A DNA stretch of 42,932 bases from Actinomycetes bacterium (lineage in GTDB: Bacteria > Actinomycetota > Acidimicrobiia > Acidimicrobiales > JAKAVM01), in assembly GCA_021827485.1 (NCBI GenBank), contig JAKAVM010000085.1, positions 1-42,932 on the forward strand, in the 5' to 3' direction. Shown here piece by piece: positions 25,808 through 34,771 of this stretch. The notes under the pieces are model-generated. The model had not been told where the DNA came from, searched no databases, and saw only the letters and a list, made by a program, of their open reading frames with translations. Both the position numbers and the translations under genes were made by a program. Positions within the stretch are counted from its first letter, which is position 1. Each line of letters opens with the position of its first letter.

Positions 25808-26949
25808 GAACTTGCTCTACGCCTTGATGCGATATGTACAAGGCGAGTTATGGCGCCAGCAATATCGGCCAGCGGAAGAATCTCACTTGCAAGGCCAGCT
25901 TTGGCAATGGAACCCGGCATCCCCCACACCAATGAGCTTTGGCTATCTTGAACAATTACGCCCCCTCCAGCCTCGACTAATGCTTTAGATCCAGAAAGTC
26001 CATCCTCGCCCATTCCTGTTAGAATAACTCCGAGTATTGCACCTCCCCAAAGTGAAATTGCACTTCGAAAGAGAACATCGACAGCAGGCTTGACCGAATG
26101 CTCGGGCGGATCATCTAGGGCTACTGTGAATACCTCTGCCCCGACCCTTTTTACGCCTAAGTGCATACCTCCGGCAGCGATATATACACTTCCAGCCTTG
26201 ACAAGCATTCCCGAACTTGCTTCCACTACACGCAAAGGCGATCTTGTCTCTAGGCGGTCAGCAAGCATTTGAGTAAATACTGGAGGCATATGTTGGACCA
26301 CCAAAACTGGAACTTCCAGATCCTCAGGAAGGAGTGGTATTACGTCGGCTAGAGCATTAGGTCCGCCGGTTGAAGCTCCAATAACAACGGCATCGATACG
26401 ATTTATTTTCGAAGATCTTGGCTTAGGAATGACGGTTTCAACTGGTGATTCAATAGTGGTAGCAGTAGGAGTTGAATTAGGGGCGTACCTAACTTTATGT
26501 ACACTAGGTCGAGCCAGCAATCTAATCTGAGGTATCAAGCGCGTCGTGACCGCTTCCATCGCCGCTTCACGCCCTCCCTCTTTATGAGGCTTTGTCACAT
26601 AGTCAGTTGCGCCCAGAGCAAGCGCTTCTAAGGTTACGGCAGCACTTTTCTCGGTAACGGTAGAGAACATGATTACTGGCAATTCATGATACTTCTTACG
26701 AATTGCCTTCAACGTCTCAATCCCATCCATTTCAGGCATTTCAACATCTAAAAGTATGACATCCGGCTTTATTGAGTCGATCCGTTCAATCGCCTGTATG
26801 CCGTTATGTGCCGACCCAGCCACCTTCATGCCATCCTGCTCGTCAATAATTGATTGGACCATCCAGCGGGTAACAGCTGAATCATCTACAATCATGACTC
26901 TTATGGAAGCATCAATGTCTTCTTTGCCTTTAGTCGCTTCAAGAGGCAC
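25804..26949 (-). CDS. cheB: Chemotaxis response regulator/protein-glutamate methylesterase CheB
   Basis: Demethylates chemoreceptors when phosphorylated by CheA, opposing CheR. 381 residues. The receiver domain (17-130) has phosphoacceptor Asp68 ('VILLDVEMPEMDG'). After a linker of about 50 residues, the esterase domain (185-375) carries the triad Ser193 ('IGASTGGP'), His220 ('VVQHMPP') and Asp316 ('TGMGEDG'). The ATG lies 11 bases inside the end of cheW, so the two are translationally coupled. Confidence 0.96.
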   Translation of the reverse strand: MPLEATKGKEDIDASIRVMIVDDSAVTRWMVQSIIDEQDGMKVAGSAHNGIQAIERIDSIKPDVILLDVEMPEMDGIETLKAIRKKYHELPVIMFSTVTEKSAAVTLEALALGATDYVTKPHKEGGREAAMEAVTTRLIPQIRLLARPSVHKVRYAPNSTPTATTIESPVETVIPKPRSSKINRIDAVVIGASTGGPNALADVIPLLPEDLEVPVLVVQHMPPVFTQMLADRLETRSPLRVVEASSGMLVKAGSVYIAAGGMHLGVKRVGAEVFTVALDDPPEHSVKPAVDVLFRSAISLWGGAILGVILTGMGEDGLSGSKALVEAGGGVIVQDSQSSLVWGMPGSIAKAGLASEILPLADIAGAITRLVHIASRRRASS

Positions 26950-27478
26950 TTAAATCTACCACTTTATCCGTATCCAATATTAATAAAAGCCTACCCGAAA
27001 GTTTAAAGGTACCGGTACAAAGCTTGCGTATTTGAGGAGCTACGGTAGCGGGTACTGGTTCAAAAGATTCTGGAGATGGCTCGACAACATCTCTGGTACG
27101 ATCAACCAAAAGACTTATAACTTCATCATTGTGGCGAATCACCGCGTTCATCGCAGACGCACCTGCAGGCCGTGGTTCTAAGCCAAATCTAGATCGCAAG
27201 TCCAACGCTGTAACAATTTGCCCTCGTAAGTTTATGAGCCCCCTTACACCCTTTGAGGCAAGAGGAACGAAGGTCATTTGCTGGTTACGAAGGACTTCCT
27301 GAACAATTCCAACTTCAATACCTACTAAGAGATCGACAATTTCAAAGGTACAGTACTGTATGTTATGGCCGGAATCTAGAGCGTGATTTGATATAGGGAA
27401 TTCCACAGTAGCCAAGTTTCTGGGAGAGTCCATGGTAGTCCCATTTGATTGAATCTTTCCGTTACGATCTGATGTCAT
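26939..27478 (-). CDS. cheW: Chemotaxis coupling protein CheW
   Basis: Links chemoreceptors to CheA. 179 residues. A disordered start of about 38 residues precedes the double SH3-like CheW fold ('YCTFEIVDLLVGIEVGIVQE' through 'LVDRTRDVVEPSPESFEPVP' and 'FKLSGRLLLILDTDKVV'). The conserved 'RGLINLRGQIVTALDLRSRFG' region is present. The ATG is at 27478, 20 bases downstream of cheA. The long N-terminal tail is unusual for CheW, and a later start cannot be excluded. Confidence 0.93.
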   Translation of the reverse strand: MTSDRNGKIQSNGTTMDSPRNLATVEFPISNHALDSGHNIQYCTFEIVDLLVGIEVGIVQEVLRNQQMTFVPLASKGVRGLINLRGQIVTALDLRSRFGLEPRPAGASAMNAVIRHNDEVISLLVDRTRDVVEPSPESFEPVPATVAPQIRKLCTGTFKLSGRLLLILDTDKVVDLSAS

Positions 27479-27497
27479 GGCCTATGAAATATCCCCC

Positions 27498-29795
27498 TCA
27501 CCGAGCCTCCGCAAAAAATCCTTCTCTTTGCATCCATAAGATTGCTGCTTCTAAGTCCAGAACATCTGTTACGCGTCCATGGAGCACTACTGCACCGGCA
27601 AGTCCATAACCCGAGTCAACGTCCATAAGATCTACCACATCTTCCAGGACGTCGACCATGTCTGCTACAACAAATCCAATAGGGCCATGGTCAGATTCGT
27701 GCACAACTACTTTCAATGACTGATCAGGCGTCGTCGCGTGGCCTAATATCCCAAGGACCTCGTGCAATCTTACCAATCTCATTAATGAACCGCGATACTG
27801 TACAACGTCAATTTCTCCAGACTTTTCAACGTCGGAAGCTTCAATTTCCTCTAGACGAGCGATTTGCTCAACCGGGATAGCTACTGTTCGATTCTCACCT
27901 ACCCGCAAGATAACAAATGCTGACTTACTACCTTCGTCGATTTGATCCTCTGAGACCGAGTGGGCCTCGGATGCGAGCCTAGCAGTCGTGTCCTTTATCC
28001 CACCAAGCACTGCTAGACCCACAACGTCCAATATCAAAGCTACCGAACCGTCGCCTAAAATAGTTGCACCTGCGAATGCCTGGATCTGTTTGACTAAAGA
28101 TCCGAGTGGCTTGACAACTATCTCTTGGGTCTCATACACCTCATCGAAAATTAAGCCAAACTTCAAGTCGTCTGCTTGGAGGACGGCAACAGTTGCAGGA
28201 CCATTTGTTGGCCTGCCATCACTAGGAAATCCCAGGATTGAACTTAGGCTGACTAGAGGGAGCAACGCCCCCCGTAGTCTAAAGACGCTAGCATCTCCAA
28301 TGCGCTCAACAACCGTTGGAGACGCTTGAGTACCAATATGGAGCATCTCAACTAAATTAGGCTGGGGAATTGCAAATCGTTGATCTCTTGCTCCAATGAG
28401 CAGAGCCGGAATAATTGCCAACGTTAGAGGAATCTTTATTCGAAAGGTAGTTCCTCGATCTGGTTCACTAAAAACATCGACGGTTCCACCAATGGACTCT
28501 ATGTTGGAACGCACAACGTCCATCCCAACACCTCGACCCGATACACTTGTTATCTCTTGAGCAGTGGAAAAACCTGGAGCAAAAATCAACTCCATTATAT
28601 CTCTTGATGATATGGTCTCTAATTGATCTTGTGTTATTAGACCCATTTCGACCGCTTTAGCACCAACTCTCTCCAGGTCTATACCTTTACCATCATCTAA
28701 AGTCTCTAACACGACTTGGCCACCTTCGTGATAGGCCCTAACGATAAGCTGACCTGTTGGCTGCTTTCCCTTCTTCATTCGCACGTCAGGATCTTCTATG
28801 CCATGATCTAAGGAGTTACGGATAAGATGCGTGAATGGCCCACGGATTGCTTCTAGTATTGTGCGATCAAGTTCGGTCTCCCCACCTTCCATCTCCAGGT
28901 TTACCTTCTTGTTGAACTGACTCGAAAGATCCCTTACAAGTCGAGGTAACGTTGACCACAAATGAGCTAGTGGTTGCATTCGCGTCTTCATAACGCCTTC
29001 TTGCAACTCGCTCACGATGGAGGATAACCTTTGAACGGTTTGCGTCAACGAGACATCTTCTAGTATATCGGCTGAGGAGATAACCTCATTACGGGCAAGT
29101 ACGAGTTCTCCGACTTGACGCATTAGTGTGTCAAGTAGTTCAACATCCACTCGGACAGTTCTATCGGATACTTGCTTAGTGGCCTGATGGGCTGGCTGGT
29201 TGTCGGTTGTTTCGGATACTTGCTTAGTGGCCTGATGGGCTGGCTGGTTGTCGGGGAGGGGTGAAATCTCAGCAGTGGAGTTTTCAACCGGGGTCGAACT
29301 TGGAGTTTCGGAACTCTGGTCTTGAGGAGATTGGGACTGGGGAGCTTGGGACTGAGGAGCTTCGGACTGGGGAGCTTGGTCTGGCTCGGAGTCATTGAGG
29401 GCCTGGGCGAGTGTTGCTACAATCTCATCTACCGAGATATCAGGTTCGGCACCGGTTTGTTCGATGACTCTTAGAATTGAGCGAATAATGTCTCCAGAAC
29501 GCAGGAGGGCGTTTGTTCGGAAGGTATTTAGCTGCAACTCCCCATCACGCAGCTTCGACAAGAGGGTTTCAGCACCGTGCGTGATCTCTTCGAGCAGGGG
29601 AAAACCGAGAAAACCACAGGTGCCCTTTATGGTGTGAAAGATCCTAAATGCGGAGCTCAAGTTGTTATGAGAAGTCGGGTCAGACTCTAACTGAACAATG
29701 TCGCGGTCAAATTGGTCGAGTCCTTCGGTTGACTCTGCTAGAAACTCGAGAACGATCTCATCCATTGATTCGTCGATCACAGGTCTTTTGCTCAC
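27498..29795 (-). CDS. cheA: Chemotaxis histidine kinase CheA with two CheW-like domains and no P2 domain
   Basis: Autophosphorylates on His54 ('RIFHTIKGTCGFLGF') in the P1/HPt domain (1-125) and passes phosphate to CheB and the CheY-like proteins. A Gln/Pro/Ser-rich linker (132-210) with two copies of a 16-residue repeat stands where P2 usually is. P3 dimerisation is about 212-275. P4 kinase is 280-455 with N box Asn327 ('LIRNSLDHGIED'), G1 'DDGKG' (367-371) and G2 'GRGVGMD' (420-426). P5 is 460-600. A second CheW-like domain, 624-757, ends the protein. Total 765 residues. The GTG start diverges from the chemoreceptor gene across 115 bases. Confidence 0.95.
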   Translation of the reverse strand: MSKRPVIDESMDEIVLEFLAESTEGLDQFDRDIVQLESDPTSHNNLSSAFRIFHTIKGTCGFLGFPLLEEITHGAETLLSKLRDGELQLNTFRTNALLRSGDIIRSILRVIEQTGAEPDISVDEIVATLAQALNDSEPDQAPQSEAPQSQAPQSQSPQDQSSETPSSTPVENSTAEISPLPDNQPAHQATKQVSETTDNQPAHQATKQVSDRTVRVDVELLDTLMRQVGELVLARNEVISSADILEDVSLTQTVQRLSSIVSELQEGVMKTRMQPLAHLWSTLPRLVRDLSSQFNKKVNLEMEGGETELDRTILEAIRGPFTHLIRNSLDHGIEDPDVRMKKGKQPTGQLIVRAYHEGGQVVLETLDDGKGIDLERVGAKAVEMGLITQDQLETISSRDIMELIFAPGFSTAQEITSVSGRGVGMDVVRSNIESIGGTVDVFSEPDRGTTFRIKIPLTLAIIPALLIGARDQRFAIPQPNLVEMLHIGTQASPTVVERIGDASVFRLRGALLPLVSLSSILGFPSDGRPTNGPATVAVLQADDLKFGLIFDEVYETQEIVVKPLGSLVKQIQAFAGATILGDGSVALILDVVGLAVLGGIKDTTARLASEAHSVSEDQIDEGSKSAFVILRVGENRTVAIPVEQIARLEEIEASDVEKSGEIDVVQYRGSLMRLVRLHEVLGILGHATTPDQSLKVVVHESDHGPIGFVVADMVDVLEDVVDLMDVDSGYGLAGAVVLHGRVTDVLDLEAAILWMQREGFFAEAR
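29164..29254 (-). repeat. 48-bp direct repeat in the cheA linker (two copies)
   Basis: Copies at 29164-29206 and 29212-29254 are identical over 43 bases with a 48-base period. They encode two 'TDNQPAHQATKQVS' units in the disordered region between P1 and P3. In-frame length changes here should be tolerated. Confidence 0.9.
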
Positions 29796-29849
29796 ATGTA
29801 AATGTTAGTATTTCATAGCAGCGCCGTCGCACTCAAAGTAGAGTTTTAA

Positions 29850-29878
29850 TTGCTTAGTCAAATTACGCGATAGATTAT
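29850..29878 (+). promoter_or_regulatory. Candidate promoter for the chemoreceptor gene
   Basis: TTGCTT (29850-29855), 17 bases, then GATTAT (29873-29878). The matches to -35 and -10 are 3/6 and 4/6 with ideal spacing, in the divergent cheA/chemoreceptor gap. This is weak on its own. Confidence 0.22.
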
Positions 29879-29910
29879 TCGAAAATGGCGGATCTAGGAG
29901 GATAAAAAGA

Positions 29911-31839
29911 ATGCTGGGAAAATTGGGCAGATTAGTAGTTAGGCCAATGTCGGCGCTTGCCGGTAACGTACAGATGGGGGCCAAGGTTGGATTAGTCCTG
30001 GTCTTGGTGTTAGTACCGCTAGGCATTGTCCTAAACGACTATGTAGGCCAGCAGTCAACTCGAATCGCTACTGCAAAAGCCCAGCAAAGGGGTATAGAAT
30101 ACTTAGGCTCCGTCTTGGCATTGGATCGACAAGTGTTGGTTGCCAGGCAGGATGCGCAGTCGGGAAACACAGCAGGAAGTTCTCTGAGTTCAGCCCTATC
30201 GTCGGTCGATTCACAGGATACATCCAATGCTCAAGCCCTTGGGTTGAGTTCAATTTGGCAGAGTACGAGATCATCCATAGTTTCAGCTGAGTCGGCAACA
30301 GGTTCGCCAAATCAGATAGTTGCGTCTTGGAACAGTGCCCAATCCTCAATTGAATCGTTTATCTCTAAGATTGCCGATAGCTCTGAGCTGGGTAGCGAAC
30401 CCACAACCGGATTAACGTATTTGAACGACATACTTACCAATGTCTTAGTGAACTATTCCGACTATGCAAGCCAGGAACTGTCCAATTCAAGCAACACCGT
30501 GACTGGACAGAACCAAGTTGAAATTGCTCAACTTGCTAAAATTGAGTTGGCTAAGTTAAATTCTGATTTTTCAAAAGTCGCATCTTCACAAGACACTGCT
30601 TCACTTGCAGCGCAGCTAGCCGGTCCGATCGGCTCCTTGAGCGTAGGTTCATCAACTACTCTGGCTCAGATGATTCAAAATGTGGCAAGTATTGAAAGCC
30701 AAGGGACGAGTCAGTTTAATCTGATAATTTCACAGAACATTTCCTCGTTGAATGCTGGTGAGGCAAGGAACGAAGTTCTTGCGATTGTTATGGCCGTACT
30801 GGCGATCTGGTTAGCTTGTGGGATTATTGTTCAAGTACGTGACTCTTCTCACTTACTCATGGAAGCAATGCAGAAAGTTGCTCAGGGCGATGTAACTATT
30901 CAAGCTGAGTTGCAAAGTGATGATGAATTCGGAATGTTTGCGAAACATTTGAACGCTGCCCTTGTGAAAATTAGGGAGTCTCTACAGGTAATACATCAAA
31001 AAATGAACTCAGTGTCAGCATCGTCAAAGGATCTGTCCTCGGTTTCATCGACTATGTCGTCGACCGCAATTGCTACCTCGGAACGAGCTGCCGCAGTGTC
31101 TTCGGCGAGCGAACAGGTCAATACCAACGTTACGGTTGTTGCGGCTGCAATTGAAGAGATGGTTGCTAGCGTGAAAGAAATAGCATCAAACGCATCTAAG
31201 GCTTCAGAAGTTGCTGTACGTGCCTCTGAGATTGCGACAATTGCTGGAGAGAATATCGATAAATTAGAGACAAGCTCAATTGAGATTTCCAATGTTGTTT
31301 CGCTCATTACTTCAATAGCCGAACAAACTAATCTTCTTGCTCTAAATGCGACGATTGAAGCAGCCCGGGCAGGAGAGATGGGTAAGGGATTTGCAGTTGT
31401 CGCAAATGAAGTCAAGGATCTGGCCGCGAAGACGACCAAAGCAACCGAGGATATATCGCACAGGATCGAAGCAATTCAGGCTAACACTCAGGGAGCGACG
31501 GAGTCGGTCTCACAGATCAGGCAGATTGTTGGTGAAATTAACGACATCCAAGGATCAATTGCTTCATCTGTTGAAGAGCAAGCAGCTGCGGTATCGGAGG
31601 TGGGGAGAAGTGTTTCTGAAGCGGCTGGATCAACTGCCGCAATCGTTGACAACATAACCGGTGTCGCCAAGTCCGCTCAGGAAACTAGTGAAGGCGCAAA
31701 TAGGAATCAATACTCTGCCGAGCAAGTTTCAGAAGTATCTATCGAACTTCAGCAATTAATTGGAAATCTTCTTGGTCAGTTTCAATTTGGCAATGGTAAG
31801 ACAGAGAGCACTTTACAGAATAAGTTAGGTTCAAACTAA
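29911..31839 (+). CDS. Methyl-accepting chemotaxis protein
   Basis: Membrane chemoreceptor that controls CheA. 642 residues. Membrane helix 1 is about 25-43. An extracytoplasmic, Ser/Gln/Ala-rich helical sensor region of about 240 residues follows (no family recognised), and then membrane helix 2 at about 286-308 ('[20 protein letters not shown]'). HAMP comes next, then the signalling domain with the hairpin tip '[20 protein letters not shown]' starting at 471. The C-terminus ('QNKLGSN') lacks an NWETF-type CheR tether. AGGAGG at 29896-29901 precedes the ATG by 9 bases, so it is well translated. It is divergent from cheA, so it is the natural input for this array. Confidence 0.95.
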   Translation: MLGKLGRLVVRPMSALAGNVQMGAKVGLVLVLVLVPLGIVLNDYVGQQSTRIATAKAQQRGIEYLGSVLALDRQVLVARQDAQSGNTAGSSLSSALSSVDSQDTSNAQALGLSSIWQSTRSSIVSAESATGSPNQIVASWNSAQSSIESFISKIADSSELGSEPTTGLTYLNDILTNVLVNYSDYASQELSNSSNTVTGQNQVEIAQLAKIELAKLNSDFSKVASSQDTASLAAQLAGPIGSLSVGSSTTLAQMIQNVASIESQGTSQFNLIISQNISSLNAGEARNEVLAIVMAVLAIWLACGIIVQVRDSSHLLMEAMQKVAQGDVTIQAELQSDDEFGMFAKHLNAALVKIRESLQVIHQKMNSVSASSKDLSSVSSTMSSTAIATSERAAAVSSASEQVNTNVTVVAAAIEEMVASVKEIASNASKASEVAVRASEIATIAGENIDKLETSSIEISNVVSLITSIAEQTNLLALNATIEAARAGEMGKGFAVVANEVKDLAAKTTKATEDISHRIEAIQANTQGATESVSQIRQIVGEINDIQGSIASSVEEQAAAVSEVGRSVSEAAGSTAAIVDNITGVAKSAQETSEGANRNQYSAEQVSEVSIELQQLIGNLLGQFQFGNGKTESTLQNKLGSN

Positions 31840-31852
31840 TCGGACGTACAAG

Positions 31853-32779
31853 ATGAATGGTCGTATTGAGTCATTTGCAGTTGACGAACTACTTGAGTTT
31901 TTAATCGGTTCAGCTAAATCCGGTGTGCTTGAGGTTTTTATAGACGCCCCTGTAACAAATGGAGGCGGTGACGCGATCAGCGAAGTAGTCACTACCAGCG
32001 GTGTAGAAGTGCTCAATGAGCCTACCGTTAGATCCCTTGGGTCAACTAGTAAGCTATGGCTAAATAGGGGATCTCTCATCGGTTGGCACAGTGAGGTCTA
32101 TGAAGATTTTAACGAGTTTATAATGTCGCTTTTTGACGTTGACCATGGAAGATTCGAATTTGAGCAAAGCGAGCCTGTGGATAACCCTGCACAATCGGTC
32201 GATATCAGAGGGCATCTAGAGTTTTGGCGACAAAATAGAGTGCACGAAGAAGATCTTGATGGTACTTTAGCGTTCTTATCCATAGCTGGATCTCACGATT
32301 TTGAACTCTCACCGCTTGAGTGGAATACGATTTGTCTACTGCTAGCTTCTGGTCACGATACCGAAGTGAACAGGATCCGAATTGGTGAGATTGCCTCCCA
32401 GCTTGAAGTAGAACCTTCGACTGTCGAAATGGCGCTTAGAAGATTGATCGAGGGGGGATTGCTGAGCATATCTTCAAGTGATGGAGAGGGTAATCAGGCC
32501 GTTGAACATTCCATGTTTTCACCTGCTGCTATCAACCTTGCATTTGAGCTAAGAAAGTTTCAATTCACTGGGCCAGTCCCACCTCCAGGGCCACCAACTT
32601 TTAGGCAATCACAACTGTCTGAAGCTGCTCCAGATAATATACATCAACCTATTCAATTGTCTGACGCTGGCGAGGAAGACATACATCAAGATTCGGGGGC
32701 CGAGCTTTCCGATTCATCAAGTAATTTGCAAGGAGCCGAAGATAAAGACCTGCTCAAATGGTTTCTTCGCAGTTCGTAG
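31853..32779 (+). CDS. PATAN-domain (DUF4388) protein with winged-helix-like region
   Basis: 308 residues. The N-terminal about 115 residues begin 'GRIESFAVDELLEFLIGSAK' and 'SGVLEV', matching the PATAN/DUF4388 pattern, and close with 'LFDVDHGRFEFEQ'. PATAN proteins are linked to two-component and type IV pilus motility control in several bacteria (family knowledge). Residues about 150-215 ('RIGEIASQLEVEPSTVEMAL' then 'RRLIEGGLLSI') look like a winged helix. The tail is Pro-rich, then acidic, ending 'KDLLKWFLRSS'. It starts 13 bases after the chemoreceptor gene, so is co-transcribed with it and precedes pilB. It could connect the array to the pilus; that is inference. Confidence 0.75.
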   Translation: MNGRIESFAVDELLEFLIGSAKSGVLEVFIDAPVTNGGGDAISEVVTTSGVEVLNEPTVRSLGSTSKLWLNRGSLIGWHSEVYEDFNEFIMSLFDVDHGRFEFEQSEPVDNPAQSVDIRGHLEFWRQNRVHEEDLDGTLAFLSIAGSHDFELSPLEWNTICLLLASGHDTEVNRIRIGEIASQLEVEPSTVEMALRRLIEGGLLSISSSDGEGNQAVEHSMFSPAAINLAFELRKFQFTGPVPPPGPPTFRQSQLSEAAPDNIHQPIQLSDAGEEDIHQDSGAELSDSSSNLQGAEDKDLLKWFLRSS

Positions 32780-32979
32780 GGCAAATGTAGCTGACTGTTT
32801 GGTGGGAATTCTCGGCCGGAATATGAACTTTGCAGACTTTGATGCGAAAGTTACATCAGGAAGCCCTAGATTATCTTTTTGAGCAATCTATTTTATTTGA
32901 AGATTTTACTGCTAGAATAGTCAAATAGCAGGTAGAAGGAAGCTTCGGTGATGTATAGACAGGGTTATATAAATCTAGA

Positions 32980-32997
32980 GTTGCCACGGAAGGCAAC
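32980..32997 (+). other. Inverted repeat in the pilB leader
   Basis: GTTGCC (32980-32985) and GGCAAC (32992-32997) form a perfect 6-bp stem with a 6-base loop, 33 bases before the pilB start at 33031. The rest of the 251-base gap (32780-33030) is A+T-rich and holds no gene. No T-run follows, so this is more likely a leader structure or protein site than a terminator. Confidence 0.35.
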
Positions 32998-33030
32998 AGT
33001 GCCCTTGAGTGGTATTTTGTGGGAGCAACT

Positions 33031-34725
33031 ATGGTAATGATAAGGGGAAATGAGGACCTCCTCAAGACTCTTTTGATTCAAAATGGACTGTTGACTCAGG
33101 ACCAAGTTAACTATGCGGTCTCGATACAAGGTTCGTCGGGGCGAGCTTTCAGTCGAGTGCTGCTTGATGAGTCAATGATCAGCGAGAACGACCTTGTTAG
33201 GGTACTGGCTCAACAAGCTGGCTATACATTTATTGAGCTGGAAGACTACCATACCGATCCCTCAGCGGTTTCTATGATTGGATCTCCTCTTGCAAATAGG
33301 TATGGGCTGATGCCAATTGCCTGGGACGGCAACCGATTGGTTGTGGCCATGTCGGATCCCAACGACATAGTTGCAATTGATGACTTACGCGCGGTCACAG
33401 GATGTGAGATATCTGTAGTTGTTGCTACCCCTTCTGCATTGCAAAGTGCAATTGAATCCCACTACCGCCATGATCAGATGGTTCTAGACATATCGGAACA
33501 AGCTGCTGAGACATTTCAAGGTGAAGACCTTAGCCACCTTAGAGAAGCAATTGAAGATGCCCCTTTAGTAAAGCTTATGAATCTAATGATCTCGCAAGCG
33601 GTTACAGATCGAGCGTCTGATATTCACTTTGAACCAACCGAGCATGAGGTTCGAGTCCGATACAGGATAGATGGTGTTCTCTATGAAGTGATGCATCTGC
33701 GCAAGAATATTCAAAATGGAATTACTTCGCGAATCAAAATCATGGCAGATATGGATATTGCCGAGCATAGGCTTCCACAAGACGGAAGAATGACGGCTGA
33801 TGTGAATGGTAGGACAATTGACCTGAGAGTCGTTTCATTTCCAATTGCTTGGGGCGAGAAAGTGGTCATGCGTATTTTGGACCACTCTAAAGCACTATAT
33901 CGACTAGACGAACTTGGATTTATGCCAGAAGCCTTAGCAAGATACGAGGATTGCTACAGAAGGTCGCATGGTACGATATTGGTTACCGGACCAACGGGTT
34001 CAGGCAAGACGACTACGTTGTACGCAACATTGAATGTTTTGAACGAGGAGTCCAAGAATATTCTTACGGCTGAAGATCCGGTAGAATATAGAATTCCAGG
34101 GATTAATCAGATTCAAGTCAACTATAAAACTGGTTTGACATTTCCATTTGCCCTAAAGGCGATGATGAGAGGCGATCCTGATATCATTCTGGTGGGGGAA
34201 ATCCGTGATCAAGATACTGCCCGGATGGCCACAGAAGCTGCGCTAACAGGGCACCTCGTGCTCTCAACTTTACATACCAACGATGCAGCTTCAACTACAT
34301 TGCGTCTAACGGAGATGGGGGTAGAACCTTTTCTTGTATCTTCGGCGGTTACTTGCGTAGTTGCTCAACGGCTTGCTCGACAGCTTTGTGATAGGTGCAA
34401 AGAACCTTTCTACCTTTCGCCAGGCCAATCGAAGTTGGCAGATCGCCTTGGGTTGTTCCCAGAGGGTTGGGACCAACCTTTAACCCTTTACAGGCCAGTC
34501 GGTTGTAATATCTGCTCTAAGACTGGTTTCAGGGGCAGAATGGCCATATATGAAGTTCTGGTCATCAGTGAGGAGATAGGCCAGCAAATAGTGGAAGGTG
34601 CACACACAGAAGACATTCGCAGGTTGGCACTAGAGCAAGGCATGGAGTCTCTTCTCCAATCTGGAATGCACCATATTCGCCAAGGTACCACAACCGTTGA
34701 AGAAGTTCTAAGGGTTATCAGTTGA
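33031..34725 (+). CDS. pilB: Type IV pilus assembly ATPase PilB
   Basis: Hexameric motor that drives pilus extension from the cytoplasmic face. An N-terminal MshE/GspE-N region (about 5-150, 'LLKTLLIQNGLLTQDQVNYA' then 'ISENDLVRVLAQQAGYTF') may bind c-di-GMP in some relatives. The ATPase has Walker A 'GPTGSGKTTT' (about 320), Walker B 'DPDIILVGEIRD' (about 382), and the zinc-binding four-cysteine part Cys453/Cys456 and Cys492/Cys495, typical of PilB and absent from PilT. I start at the ATG at 33031 because GGGAG lies five bases before it; a GTG at 33019 would add four residues. 564 residues. Confidence 0.94.
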   Translation: MVMIRGNEDLLKTLLIQNGLLTQDQVNYAVSIQGSSGRAFSRVLLDESMISENDLVRVLAQQAGYTFIELEDYHTDPSAVSMIGSPLANRYGLMPIAWDGNRLVVAMSDPNDIVAIDDLRAVTGCEISVVVATPSALQSAIESHYRHDQMVLDISEQAAETFQGEDLSHLREAIEDAPLVKLMNLMISQAVTDRASDIHFEPTEHEVRVRYRIDGVLYEVMHLRKNIQNGITSRIKIMADMDIAEHRLPQDGRMTADVNGRTIDLRVVSFPIAWGEKVVMRILDHSKALYRLDELGFMPEALARYEDCYRRSHGTILVTGPTGSGKTTTLYATLNVLNEESKNILTAEDPVEYRIPGINQIQVNYKTGLTFPFALKAMMRGDPDIILVGEIRDQDTARMATEAALTGHLVLSTLHTNDAASTTLRLTEMGVEPFLVSSAVTCVVAQRLARQLCDRCKEPFYLSPGQSKLADRLGLFPEGWDQPLTLYRPVGCNICSKTGFRGRMAIYEVLVISEEIGQQIVEGAHTEDIRRLALEQGMESLLQSGMHHIRQGTTTVEEVLRVIS

Positions 34726-34771
34726 GCATGAATACTTATAAGTTTACAATTAGAGGGATTAGCTAAGTAAA

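Noticed and set aside
29123-29395. 90-codon minus-strand frame with Pro/Leu/Ser repeats
   Set aside because: Out-of-frame reading of the repetitive cheA linker.
22192-29795. Reading the region as a flagellar operon
   Set aside because: Only one FliM/FliN-like gene is present; no hook, rod, export or filament gene is in the window.
32780-33030. Possible c-di-GMP riboswitch upstream of pilB
   Set aside because: I looked for the conserved GEMM core and tetraloop elements and did not see them; only one simple hairpin is present.
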